From Drosophila miranda (taxonomy: Eukaryota > Arthropoda > Insecta > Diptera > Drosophilidae): DNA of 64,000 nucleotides. The stretch lies in contig NC_046677.1 in the NCBI RefSeq assembly GCF_003369915.1, positions 24,384,913 through 24,448,912 on the forward strand, in the 5' to 3' direction. The position numbers and the translations under genes were made by a program. Shown here piece by piece: positions 42,401 to 53,779 of this stretch (position 1 is its first letter; each line of letters starts with the position of its first letter). Under the pieces are notes generated by a model. It did not search any database. It saw only the letters and a list, made by a program, of their open reading frames with translations, and had not been told where the DNA came from.

Positions 42401-45400
42401 GGGACTGTCGAGGCGCTGATGCCGCTGGCACTTTACTTGCATGACTACGTGTCCTTTTAATATCCTGTACACTGGCGGCGGCGCTTCAAAACTTCCGCTG
42501 GCAAATAAATAAAAATGTCCTGGTAAGCACCAAATGAAAAACATGTATTTTTATGCCGAAATATGAGCGTGTTTGTGGAAGTTTTGTTGTGTTTTTTAGA
42601 GCTCCACAAATAATAATTTGTGGGCTTGTTGTTTAGTTAATTTTACATTTGTCTTAATTGTTTAATCCGTCTAATTGGTATTGGTTTTAAAGGAACTTTT
42701 GTTTGATAAACAAATACTAAAAAGAAGGGGATATGTATTTTCTATGTCCTGTTTTGGTGCAAAGCAAGGCCTGGATAATGCGGAAAACAGGTTCGAAAAT
42801 TTATTTAAAAATTGCCAAAAAAGCAACAAACATTCTAAGATTGATTACTAATGATTTAATAAGCTAAATAAATAAATAAGCTTGAATACCCTAAACCATG
42901 CCATGCCCAGATATCAGCCCTGATCCGGGGATCGAAGATGTTCACCCTTAAGAAATAATTCTGATAAATTAGGTATGGGCGGAGGAGAACGAACAGACAC
43001 GTGAAATAGTGCGAAAAAGTATCCCCAATCTCCGAAATATATCCCAAAGAAATTGAAATATTTCAATTACCTAAAAATTAATTTATAGATCCCTAATCAC
43101 CCAATCACCTGCTCGCATTGTCATCAATCACTCAACAATCACCAATCACCATTTAAATATTTATACGGCCGTATTTAGTGAATTTTCCAATAAAATGCTG
43201 GTTAATTCTCCAGCGAATGCGACATTCCGGCCTCGATTCTTGTCGGTCTGACTTCTGGCATCTACTATAATGCGCTGCTATAATCATAATTAGTTTTGCA
43301 TAATTTGAACCGCCAGTGCGGCGACCAGCAATGGCATTCCAGTGTGTGCTCGCCCCCGAACAATATTCAATTACAAACATTGCTGAATGCTCTAAACATT
43401 TCGAGTGTCTGGCTGGAAATTAATTTGTTTGTGTAACTGGGAAAACTAACACTACTATTCGTCAGTCCTTAGTCCTTGGATAGGAGCAGGAGCAGGGGCA
43501 GGAGCAGCAGGAGGAGCAGGAGGAGGTGTGCAAACAAATTGCGTACGTGTACGTGTACGTGTACGTGTGTCCTTTTGGTCCTTTGGTAATTGTAATGCGA
43601 GCAAATAAACGAGCGAGTCCAACACGAATATTCATACAACAATGGAACAAACAGCTGGAGTGGAAGCTGGACAGGACCCACCAAGGACATGGCCAAACAC
43701 AGATGTGGCTGTGGCTGCAGATGGAGATGGAGTGAAAGGCAAATGCCAGAACAGGACACGACAAATGCCTGATGTGGGTGGCCACCCCCTCCCCACCCAC
43801 CAACGCCCCGCCCCCTTTTATAATTCCAGCAAACAGCAACAAAAAATTTTTAATTTCAATTCCCATTTTTTGTCGGTTTCTTTTGCTGAAACAAGTTGTG
43901 TTACAAATTTGAATTTATGTGTGTCCTGCCAACACCTGCCAACAGTATCCTGCTGTGGTCAGCCCTCCCCCCTCCCCCTAACTACTGTGCTCCTGTGCTC
44001 CCAAGTTTCCCAAGCGTCGATCGTATAAAGTTTGCCCGAACATTACCTACATATGACATTTTAAAGTGTTGCCCTGTCTGGGAGTCGAGAGTCGAGAGCC
44101 GTTGCCTGGGGAATTGCCTGATTGGGGGTGGAGAAAATGCTGCTAAAATTGAATTCACAAAGTTATGAATAGTTAATATATGAAAGGGCGGCGGGGGAGG
44201 AGCACACACGACAGGGGAATAGGGAGGGGCCATGCGTGGGGGAGCAGAGAATGAGATTTAGCTAAGCTAAAACTTTTGTCGCATAGTTTAATGTTTAAAT
44301 GGGAATTGTTGTATGCCAAAATACTGTATATACAGGATATTTGTTTATTAATAATCCAAAACCATTTCAATCGAAGCAAATTAATAAATAAATGTTATTA
44401 AAACCCCAACTAAAACAAAGCCAACGGCTTTTAGGCCCCCCTACATTTCCATGTCCTGTTGTTGGGTCAGATCCAAGCAGAACCCAGGCAGGCCATGACC
44501 CCAATCGATCCACTCCATTGTCCCAGCATCGAGTGAATTATTAATCAACAATGGAAAAGCGCACAACAATGCAAGTGCCATCCCCAAACCCATCCCCATT
44601 CCCATGTCCTGGCGTACGAGTGGTACCTGGGCTCCTGTCAATACAATCCACGTGTGTGGCGCAGAGAGTATTTTTCATTAGAGCAATTTTTGTTAATTAC
44701 ATGAGACGAAGTCGGCCAGCGGGCCGGCAGCTGCATGTCCATAAAGTGTCCATTTCAATTCGCTTTTCTTGTTATACCCGATGTTCATAAAGGGTATAAA
44801 GGGTATATTAGATTTGTGGTCAATACCCAAAAGGCAAAGGGCAAACAGCATACAAAAATCTATAAATACTCGCACCAAAAACCAATGCAAACACATTGGA
44901 AACTCAGTCTATCCATCTTCAGAGATCGATTCCCTGATTTGTACTCTCTTCCTGCTACAGTGTGTGCCATCGGGTATAAATGTAGAGCCGCGGCCCTTTT
45001 TTTGGGCGAGACCTTTGCCCTGTGAATCGCTGTTGCTGGTCTTCGATTGCGATTCGGTTTCGGTTTCGCTTTTGTTTTCCGTTTTTACTCCGGCATCGGC
45101 ATCTCTGACCTATAAATCATCTAATGGCCAGGACGGGACACGACAGGACAGGTTTGGTTTCGATTTGGCAGGGGTATGGATGGCTTTACGGAGTGGCGAT
45201 GCATCCTCTATCCCAGCCCACCTCCTACCTCCTACATCGCATGTGTCAATATTTGTGCGAAATGCGGCCGCAGTCTCGTCGACACAAACACTCTCCATCA
45301 CCCGCATCCACATCCCCATCCCCATCCACATCCACATCCACAGTCGGTTTCGGTTTTTGTGGGATTTTAGTTTGTTTTGTTTCCGTTTCGTTTTTCCGAA

Positions 45401-46277
45401 TTCCTCTGCAGCTTTTCCAATATTTTCCCTCCCCAGAGATAGCGAGCGGCTGTACGCTTTTAGTTGTTTAAATTTAAGTCCTATAGACCAAAAAAAGAAA
45501 GGAAAGCAGAACAAAGCACCAAAAGTCACATTCGAATTTAGTTGGTTCCCTTTTTGGTCAGCGTTTGAATATTTTAACTATTTTCTGAAGCTTTAGTCGG
45601 ACTCGATTTCCCCCCCGCCCGAACAGATGGACATCTGTTTTGCAGTTCATTTGTCATGGAATTGAATTTCTTGGGTCTTCCCATCCCGCCACTTGTGGTG
45701 TCTGGTGCACAGCGTATGAGCAACTTATTTGCCATCTGTCATGGCTGGCCTGAGAAATGAAATGAAATCAAATGCAGTCGAGTGAGAAATTGAGAAGAAT
45801 AGTTACGGAACAAGTTCCCCTCTCTTTTTCTCTCTCTCTCTGCAGCAGACTTCTTAATGGAGACAAGTCGAACACATCTTTGGGGAGGTTTAAAGTGGTC
45901 GATAGAGCTTTCGAATAATAATTTGGAAAGGGTTTTCCATGGAGATTAGGTGGAGAAAGGTGGGAATATTAATGGCTTATCCATAAAATTGGTTTATAAA
46001 AATATTAGATCCATGATTGGATGCCATTTTCTCGAACATATTCGTCATATCGAATCCCAACAAGAAATATATCTGCAGATCGAGAGATGGCAGATCTCCT
46101 TTGTTTTTGGTTTTGTTATGGATATATATTGGACGTAGGGTTACAATTTAAATGCAAGAATCAATTGGCCCCCCATAATGGTATTATTTAGGTATCAAAT
46201 CGAATACGCTGCTCCATGGTGCAATTAGTTATATTAATGCGCTGTAATGTTGCATTGGATAAAACATCCCCTTTTTT
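39481..46277. other. Non-coding region
   Basis: Unique sequence with an AT-rich block (below), ACGTGT repeats (43545-43567), ATCCCC/ATCCAC repeats (45300-45342), and a possible DINE-1 end at 44774 (GTTATACCCGATGTTC..GGGTATA). The segment 44935-44985 resembles 53893-53945. No gene seen. Confidence 0.5.
41650..42160. repeat. Extremely AT-rich block, about 510 bp
   Basis: Nearly all A/T with short imperfect TAATAATAT, AATATTA and ATATATTTAAAATATA units but no fixed period. It could act as a scaffold-attachment-type sequence, which is inference from composition. Confidence 0.7.
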
Positions 46278-49260
46278 CACTTACCCATATTCCTTCTGTT
46301 CTTTTCTCATATTCTCCATTCAGAAGATTCTGACGAAGAGAGACACCGCACGACGAATTCGAAGTTACGGCAAAACCGCACCGAAACCGCAGACGAAACG
46401 CGCAATACGATTTCTAATAAGAGCGCACACATTTTAGGCATATTAATTTCAGGTGAGGCACTAGGGGGCGGAAGTTCGTGTAAACTTACTAAGCAAGTGA
46501 GAGTCAGATCAGCACCATTGGGTGCGCCTCACCCTCTCATGAACTTCACTTGAGTGAGAGCGCTCAGTCCTTTTTGATTCTCTTCTTCACTGCCTCCCAC
46601 TACTCTCCAGTAATGGGTGGGAATGGTGGGAAAGGGACAAGACTTGACGAATTTTTCGGTAAGTTTACAAACACGCGATCAAACGAAAAAAAAGCGACAC
46701 ATCGAAATATTACACCTTTTAGATATTTACACATGAAAGAAATTAATTTATGCCAAATAGCATTTTTTTCTATATACATACATATATGTTAATATTAGAT
46801 GAAACACATATACATTTATATATCACAGATTGATGCACTTTTCCTCCGACGAGCTGCATTGGTGTCGCCATTTTTCCTTTTTCTTCGCCCTCGCCCTTGA
46901 CCGAACACATTTTCTTGCATTAAAACACTTTTTTTGCATTTATCGCACTAAACTTCACTTAACACACCTGCGCGACATTTTACCCGATGGATTATCACCA
47001 TTTTCCCGATTTTCAGGGAATAAAACGCGGAGCTGACTTGCCAACGCCCGCTGGCCCAGTGAAAAAATTTGAGTGAGAACGATGCAAGTGCGTTCATTCT
47101 TTGATCTTCTGCTCCTCTTCCTATTTGCTCTATCTCCCCCGCACTATTCCGGTACGTTTACGAAAACGAAACGAAAAAAATGGGAATCAACGGAACGACA
47201 ACTCATTTTTGCTTTTACACATGGAAAAAAAGAATTTATGCCAATTAATACATATGTTTTCTCCATATAAAATATATGAAACACACTTGCATATATACAT
47301 ATATTACACATTGCTGCACTTTTCTTTCGTTGTGCTGCATTTGTGTCGCCATTTTGACTTTTTTTTGCCCCCTCCCTTGACCAAACACATTATTTGGCCC
47401 CAAAAAACACATTTTCTTGCACTAAAACACTTGTTTTTTAAACCAAACTTCACTACACTCCCGCGCGAAATTTTACTTGATGGGTTTTTCACCATTTTCC
47501 CGATTTTCATTGAATAAAACGCGGAGCGGACTTGCAAACGCCTGCTTGGCCCGGTGAAAAAATTTGAGTCAAAGCGACGCAAAGACGTTCATTCTATGCT
47601 CTCCTGCTGCTCTTCCTATTTGCCCTCTCTCCAACGCTCTCACGAGTGCTTTTGCTTTTGCTCATCTATACTCCTTGTCTTCATCCTCTGCTACTGAAAA
47701 GAGAGATCAATTAATTTAATTGAATTAAGTATTTTTACAAAGAGAGATTAATTAATATAATTTAAATAAGTAATTTCACCTTGCGATGCACCTACACCGC
47801 GCACTGTAACTCTCTCACCAGTCTCTGCTTCTCACTCCCACACTCTTTTGATCTCTCTTTGCAGTAGCAGAGGAAAACGACAAGGAGCATGATGAAATTA
47901 TACAAGGTAGTCATTTGGTCATTTGTTCATCTCTCGCTCACCAAACATGGCTTCAAAGCACTCTCAGTAGCGCTGAGCGTGAAAAAAGACTCGAAAGAGA
48001 GTTGGCGGACCGACCACCTTGCATAATTTCTTTATGAGCAGAAGTACCCGAGAGAGCGTGGGTGAGAGACCAAATAGGAAGAGGAGTAGAAGATCAAAGA
48101 ATGAACGCACTTGCATCGTTCTCACTCCAATTTTTTCAGCCGGCCGAAGCGGGCGTTCGGATGTCAGCTCCGCGTTTTATTCCCTGAAAATCGGGAAAAT
48201 GATGAAAATCCATCGGGTAAAATGTCGCGCAGGTGTGTTAAGTGCAGTGCTCGTATATAAATATATAATATAAATGTGTTTCAGTGCAAGAAAAGTGCAA
48301 AGGGCGGGGGCGCAGAAAGATGCAAAATGGCGGCGAAAATGCAGATCTACGAAGAAAAGGTCAGCTATTTGTGATATATGTACATATGTGTATATATTTT
48401 AACTATGTGATATACATATGTATACATCCATATGTGGATAGGCATATATTTTTTTGTAAAAATTATTTTTATTCATGTGGAAAATCAAAAAGGTTTCGTT
48501 GTCCCTTTTTTCGTTCTTCGTTTTCGCAAAAGTACCGGAATAGTGCGTGGGAGAGAGAGCAAATCAGAAGAGGAGCAGGAGATCAAAGAATGAGCGGACT
48601 TGGGCTGCGTTCACTCAAATTTTTTTAGCCGGCCCAAGCGGGCGTTGTATGTTTTACCACAAGAAAATGTGTTGAGGAAATAGCGGTGGCGCAAAAGAGG
48701 CAAAATGGCGGCAAAAATGCAGCTCGTCGAATTAAAAGTGCATCAATGTGTGATATGTATATGTGTTTAATATATTTGCCATATATGTACATATGTAGAA
48801 AAACATATGTATTACTTGGCATAAATGAATTTTTGTTATGTGTAAATATCTAAAATGTGTAATTGTTTCGTTGTCTCCCTTTTTTTCGTTTGTAAACTTA
48901 CCGAAAAATTCGTCAAGTCTTGTCCCTTTCCCACCATTCCGACCCATTACTGGAGAGTAGTGGGAGGCAGTGAAGAAGAGAATCAAAAAGGACTGAGCGC
49001 TCTCACTTCAAGTGAAGTTCATGAGAGGGTGAGGCGCACCCAATGGTGCTGATCTGACTCTCTCTTGCTTAGTGTGTTTACACGAACTTCTGCCCTCTAT
49101 CGCCTCACCTGAAATTAATTAATATAATCGTTTGGCGCGTTTTGCTTGCGGTTTCGGTGCGGTTTTTTCGTAATATCGAAAACGTCGTGCGGTGTCCCTC
49201 TTCGTCAGAATCTTCTGAATGGAGAATATGAGAAAAGAACAGAAAAAATATGGGTAAGTG
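46278..49260. mobile_element. Foldback-like DNA transposon with long inverted arms (about 1.2-1.3 kb each)
   Basis: The left end CACTTACCCATATT (46278) is the reverse complement of the right end AATATGGGTAAGTG (49260). The outer 600-650 bp of each arm match closely in inverted orientation (e.g. GAGGCGCACCCAATGGTGCT on both sides). Inward, each arm continues with diverged tandem units of about 480-490 bp (left: about 46600-47090 and 47090-47580), including GCGGAGC-GACTTG and TGCACTTTTC..GTGTCGCCATTTT blocks. A non-inverted core lies at about 47640-48010. This architecture fits foldback or Galileo-like elements. No target duplication was found, and no transposase is intact. Conserved mini-exon-like segments are described in the findings. 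Confidence 0.78.
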
Positions 49261-50828
49261 AGCAAAGAGAAATTATATTGTTTTTACAGTTTATACTTTT
49301 TTCCTTTTTATTTAAAGAGCACGTATTATTTACGTTACAATTCTCGCTCAAGTCGGGTATTATGTTAAAGTTCTCCAGAAAATTAAATCCCGAAAATATT
49401 TGAGTTCTATAAAGCTTCTGTTCCACATTCCCAAGATGCAAGTTTCCAAACCGATCATTGGTTTCTGGACGATGTTTTGCGGTACTTTCCTTTTGTTTCA
49501 GCTGTCGTTGAATCCAGTCTGCCCCGCCCAAGTGAAAATTATCCATAAATAAATTAAGTTTATAATTTGTATAGCTTATAAATAGAGCTTATATTTGATT
49601 GCAAACATTTAATACCTCTAAAAATATTCCAAAAATGTTGGTTAACAATCTCAAAACGTTCTTTGGTGTGGTCAAGCGGGCTTATGTAGTTTTCAGGATA
49701 TTTTTAAAGATAATTTGAAAAATACAGGATACTTTTGGGCATTCAATTGAAGTTTATTTAAATTCGTTCTACTTTTAAAAATATTTTTGAGGACCTGGTG
49801 GTAAGAACCTTTGGTAGTACCTCACGGCTTCTCCCCTGACCCGAACGAATATCCATCTTAAAAAAAATCGTGCAACCCTCTGTTGGGAATGGCAACACTT
49901 TGGCGACAATTAAAAGGCAAATCTGCAATTGTTTAAACTTTAAACCCCGTGACCACAAGCCGTGACAATGGATGGGATGGAGCCGGAGCCGGAACACAGG
50001 GAAAATGGCACTGCACAAGCCGCAAAAAGGCAGAGGCAGAGGCAGAAAAATCTGAGAGCATTTCAGCCGCAAGCTGCGGCAAGTCCCAAAATAGTCATAA
50101 ATTTCTAGCGTTTTTAACAAGAAACAGATGGGAAATGGAAAATGGGAAAAAGGCAGAAGGCAGAAGTAAAAAAAAGAATGGGGAAAAGCAAAGCGAAAAT
50201 AAATATCTGGAGAATACTCGGACGCCCAAGGAGTTTGCTTTAATTTACTTTTTGTTCTGGTCTTTGGTGCCTCCTTCGACATCCTCCACTAATGACACTT
50301 TAAGGACACAACTCCAGTCCGAAAAGTGCATCCAATTTGGCCGGAATGTAAATCAAAGTTCAGCCAGATATGTGAATAGTTAATGGCCATCGAAAGGGGC
50401 CATAAGTGTGGGCCAAAATATATATTGTTTTTAATATGGCTGTCTGCGGCATGCCCCATGGCATCCACCATGCTGAAGCGCGAACATTAAATGGCAGGCA
50501 ATGTGGCGTTGTCGTCTTTGGCTGCACAAGAAGTGGGGCTCAGGCAGGAAGTCAATCCTGGGCAATGCCTTTGTGGGCGAGACATTAAAACAGGAAGAGA
50601 AAAACTCAATCAAATGGTGCAGATCGAATGGGGAATACCCTAAAGGAGGGAGAGACTTGGATGCCTCTCCAATTCCAGGACTCACGGCAAAGCAGGTTGG
50701 TGTCTCCTTGAGGTAGGGTGCTGCCCCGTCATCAACGACGAGACCACGCACGTAGCCGGCAACCGGCAGCCGGGAACCGGAAATCCACACACTCTAAAAA
50801 CTAAACACAAGGGGGTGGCGTGGGTGAT

Positions 50829-50884
<56 letters not shown>
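50829..50884. repeat. G56 homopolymer
   Basis: Fifty-six consecutive G, the longest homopolymer in the window, preceded by GGGTGAT. Such a run is capable of quadruplex formation and is a likely place for assembly error in length. Confidence 0.9.
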
Positions 50885-50886
<2 letters not shown>

Positions 50887-51117
50887 AAACAGCAGTACGA
50901 GCATTAAGCACGTCGGCAACATAAATATTTTAATTTTGCTAAAAATTTGTGCTGAAAAGTCGCTTTTTTGCATTAGCAAGAGACTCCCTCGGTATACACG
51001 TACACAGACACACGCACTCACAGACAGATGCGCACGCACACACTGACACAGCATAAACTAAACAAAATGGCGTCGACGAAAGGATGCGCTACGTAACGGA
51101 GATGCTCGTCGCAGGCA

Positions 51118-51290
51118 GACGTTTGTTATGCCCTTCCAAAGGGTATAGATCCTGCTTTTATGTGAAAGACATACCAAAAAAACACAAAGGATCGTTGGAA
51201 AAACCAATCCATTCCAAGATTTCAACAAAGTTTCGATTGTGTCCATCTTTTAGCTTCCTTTGAAAGCAAGGGTATGTAAAACTTCGACCA
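51118..51290. mobile_element. Possible degenerate repeat remnant with ATGCCCTT/AAGGGTAT ends
   Basis: GTTATGCCCTTCCAAAGGGT starts the segment and GAAAGCAAGGGTATGTAAAA ends it, resembling the TATACCCTTGCAAAGGGTAT hairpin termini of common fly repeats. The interior is unrecognisable. Confidence 0.3.
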
Positions 51291-53006
51291 AAAGCTGTCC
51301 TTATCCCCCGTTGTTGTTACTGCGGTGTTGGTGTTGGTCCTGTTGGTGCTGCTGGGTGTATCCTGGGCCTTGGCCGGGCCTGTAATGATAAGCGCTGTTA
51401 GTGTTTTACTTTAATAGGCAAAATTATGTTGCCACACACACAGATGCACAGCAAACACACACAAAAGACTTTGACTCAAACACGGCTCAAAGGCATAAAT
51501 TATTGCGGTTAACTGGCTTGGCTGCCGCCGTAGAATGAAGCACGGAAAACGTTGTCAGAGCCGGAGTCGGAGCCTCCCCCTTCCCCCGCCACCAGCCGGA
51601 TGGCGGTTGACTCTGTGTCTTCCCCCCCCTCTCTTTGGGCCAAATGAAAATAGTGCTGGCCTGGCCTACATGCTGGCACATAGTTATTGTTTCTATTGAG
51701 TTGGTCGGCTCCCTCCCCGCTGGCCCTGCCTGTGACATAATAAGCCAAATAACAAGGAAGTGCCGCATATAATTTCACAGTTTTTCTTCTGTTGTTCTGT
51801 TTTTTGTGGGCCAAAAACCAAAGTTTGTTAAGATTTATGTAAAGAGTTTCGCTTGGAAAGCGATTTCTAGGCAATTCCGTTTTAACTTTCATGATTAATG
51901 GGTCCACTTTGGGGGGTATCCACAGATCCACAGATTTCAGTGCAAGTTTTTGCAAGAAATTCAATTTTCGGGCAATAATTAAAATTGTTAAATAATTTCA
52001 AAAGTTAACTAGGCTCTTAAGCGGTGCTTCTAGTGGCTTGATTTATGGGGATGAGTGGGGTGGGGGGACACTACCAACTCTTTAAAGTTGCTCTAGACAT
52101 AAATCCTTAACAAATCTTCAATTAAATTCTTTCCCTCTGTGGTTTTTTGTGCCAAAAAATGTTCTTTAGGCACTTTTCCATTAACAAATTTGTATTCCCA
52201 GCTGTTTGACCCCCGCCATCAGCTTAATTAAATGCTTAGGAGATTGCTAAGTAAATACCGAAATTCATGCTCAAGCGAGTGGCCTCCAGGTGACCTTCTC
52301 CCGAGGTGGATTACAGCCTCTTGCGGTTTATTAGGCAAATGCATTCGAATGCCAAAACCCTAATGAAAAACCCTGCAAATATTTGCAGCTTCTTGCAATT
52401 TAGTAAACATTTTCGGGTTTTCTGTTAATTGAATTCGGGTCGGCCTCGAAGTTTGTTTGTTCTTCATATTTGTGGGTTGTTCGAACCAAGGAAAAGGTAT
52501 ACATGGGTGGCCAAATGATGGGTTGAATGTGTCACCAATTACGACATGGCCGGCCATCGAAAAGGCGAAAAAGCCTTGGGAAAAGGCCCATTGGGGTTTG
52601 GAAAAGGTTTTCTGGGCAGAAGATATGTCTAAAGTGCTCTGAATGAAAGCCGAATAATGATCTTCTGTTGCTGCTGGCACCATGCGGTGATTAATGGCCA
52701 CGTCGATTCCAGCAAAGCAACTGGTTTATTGTTAAAATAAATACAATATACAGCATTTATTGGAAAATTAATGAAGATACCTTCCAGATGGTCCTTTAAG
52801 CATATAGAATATATTATTTAATATTTTCTTACTCCTCGTAAAGGTCTTCGAAATCTTCTCCAAAAAAACCCATAGGCTTCCACTGCATTGACCATCAGAC
52901 ACTACACCTTATAGAAAGCGCTTAAGACCAAAAAATGTAAGTGTTTTTCCTGTTACCATTCCCCAATCCCAAAAGAACATCCCCTCTACCCACCCTAGTA
53001 GCACAA

Positions 53007-53145
53007 TTTATACCTTGGGCTAAGGGTTTTCCTCAAAAAAACAAAGTTTGTGAAATTCCCAGTTAATTTTTTCCATCAAATCAATTTTACAGACACGCCG
53101 CATTAAAAGCAAGCCATACCAAAAGTATCCAGTAGATGGATGGGC
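53007..53145. repeat. Direct repeat flanking the Diedel-like gene, copy 1
   Basis: TATACCTTGGGCTAAGGGTT, TTCCTCAAAA, CAAATCAATTTTACAGACAC and ATATCCAGTAG-like elements occur in the same order at 53610-53770. Copy 1 is the 5' flank of the gene. Confidence 0.75.
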
Positions 53146-53208
53146 TTAGAAACGATATGTACGGGTAATATGGTCTAATACCCTCAACCATCGCCTTCTC
53201 CTACACCG

Positions 53209-53520
53209 ATGATTCTTTTAACGAGTTCCTTGCTGATCCTAGCCCTCCTCAGAGGTGCTACGGCCTATTGCTGCCTGGCGGAATTCGTCCGATACGACGG
53301 CTTACGTTTGTGCGAAGACTACAGCCGCCCGACCCCCTACTGCGGGTACGGCAAGTGCAATATTTTCGGCTGCAACTGCGACGGGGGGTGTAGAGACAAA
53401 AACAAGCCCAATCCCGTGCCGGGCTTGTACCAGGATCAGGGAAGAAACGCAAGAAAACCAAAAAAACCAAAAAAACGAAAAAACCTGAAGGTTCGATTCA
53501 ATGTGCGTGAAGGGAAGTGA
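53209..53520 (+). CDS. Diedel-like secreted cysteine-rich peptide, single exon, 103 aa
   Basis: The ATG at 53209 starts a signal peptide (MILLTSSLLILALLRGATA, then YCC). The mature part has eight cysteines, and the segment YCGYGKCNIFGCNCDGGC is the diagnostic core of the Diedel family, small secreted immunomodulatory proteins of flies. Diedel dampens the IMD pathway, and relatives exist in insect viruses. Compared with Diedel, the stretch between the first CC and the core is short, and a Lys/Arg-rich tail (KPKKPKKRKNLKVRF) replaces the usual C-terminus. AATAAA at about 53541. It is flanked by direct repeats of its own 5' region, so a second gene copy may have been lost. It could be one of the minor Diedel paralogues. 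Confidence 0.85.
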   Translation: MILLTSSLLILALLRGATAYCCLAEFVRYDGLRLCEDYSRPTPYCGYGKCNIFGCNCDGGCRDKNKPNPVPGLYQDQGRNARKPKKPKKRKNLKVRFNVREGK

Positions 53521-53609
53521 TCCAACTCCTTTTTGGCTAATAAAGTCTCAAATATTTGTCAGGGGAACATTTGCTTTATTTTAGGGATATGTCGTGAAAA
53601 TAAAACACA

Positions 53610-53770
53610 ATTTTATACCTTGGTCTAAGGTTTTCCTACAACGAATAAAAGTTTTTTGGGCAATTTCCAGCTAGTATTTTGAAACAAATCAATTTCACGG
53701 ACACAGCATATTAGGAGCTTGGCTAAAAGGCATATCAAAAGGGATTAATACCCGAACCATATCCAGTAGG
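53610..53770. repeat. Direct repeat flanking the Diedel-like gene, copy 2
   Basis: It matches 53007-53145 with indels, about 600 bp downstream. Beyond it no Diedel-like frame follows, so it looks like the upstream flank of a deleted second gene. Confidence 0.7.
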
Positions 53771-53779
53771 TGGAAGGAA

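Larger units (their letters stand above)
49261..53000. other. Non-coding region
   Basis: Unique sequence with a long poly-G run (below) and a short palindromic repeat remnant at about 51118-51290. GGAATGGCAACACT at 49887 resembles a hAT terminus, but no partner end was found. No gene seen. Confidence 0.5.

Noticed and set aside
45110-45596. Overlapping open frames on both strands
   Set aside because: Repeats of ATCCAC/CATCCC and no coding signature.
49870-49910. TGGCAACACT resembling the hAT terminus at 7866
   Set aside because: No partner terminus or target duplication found nearby.
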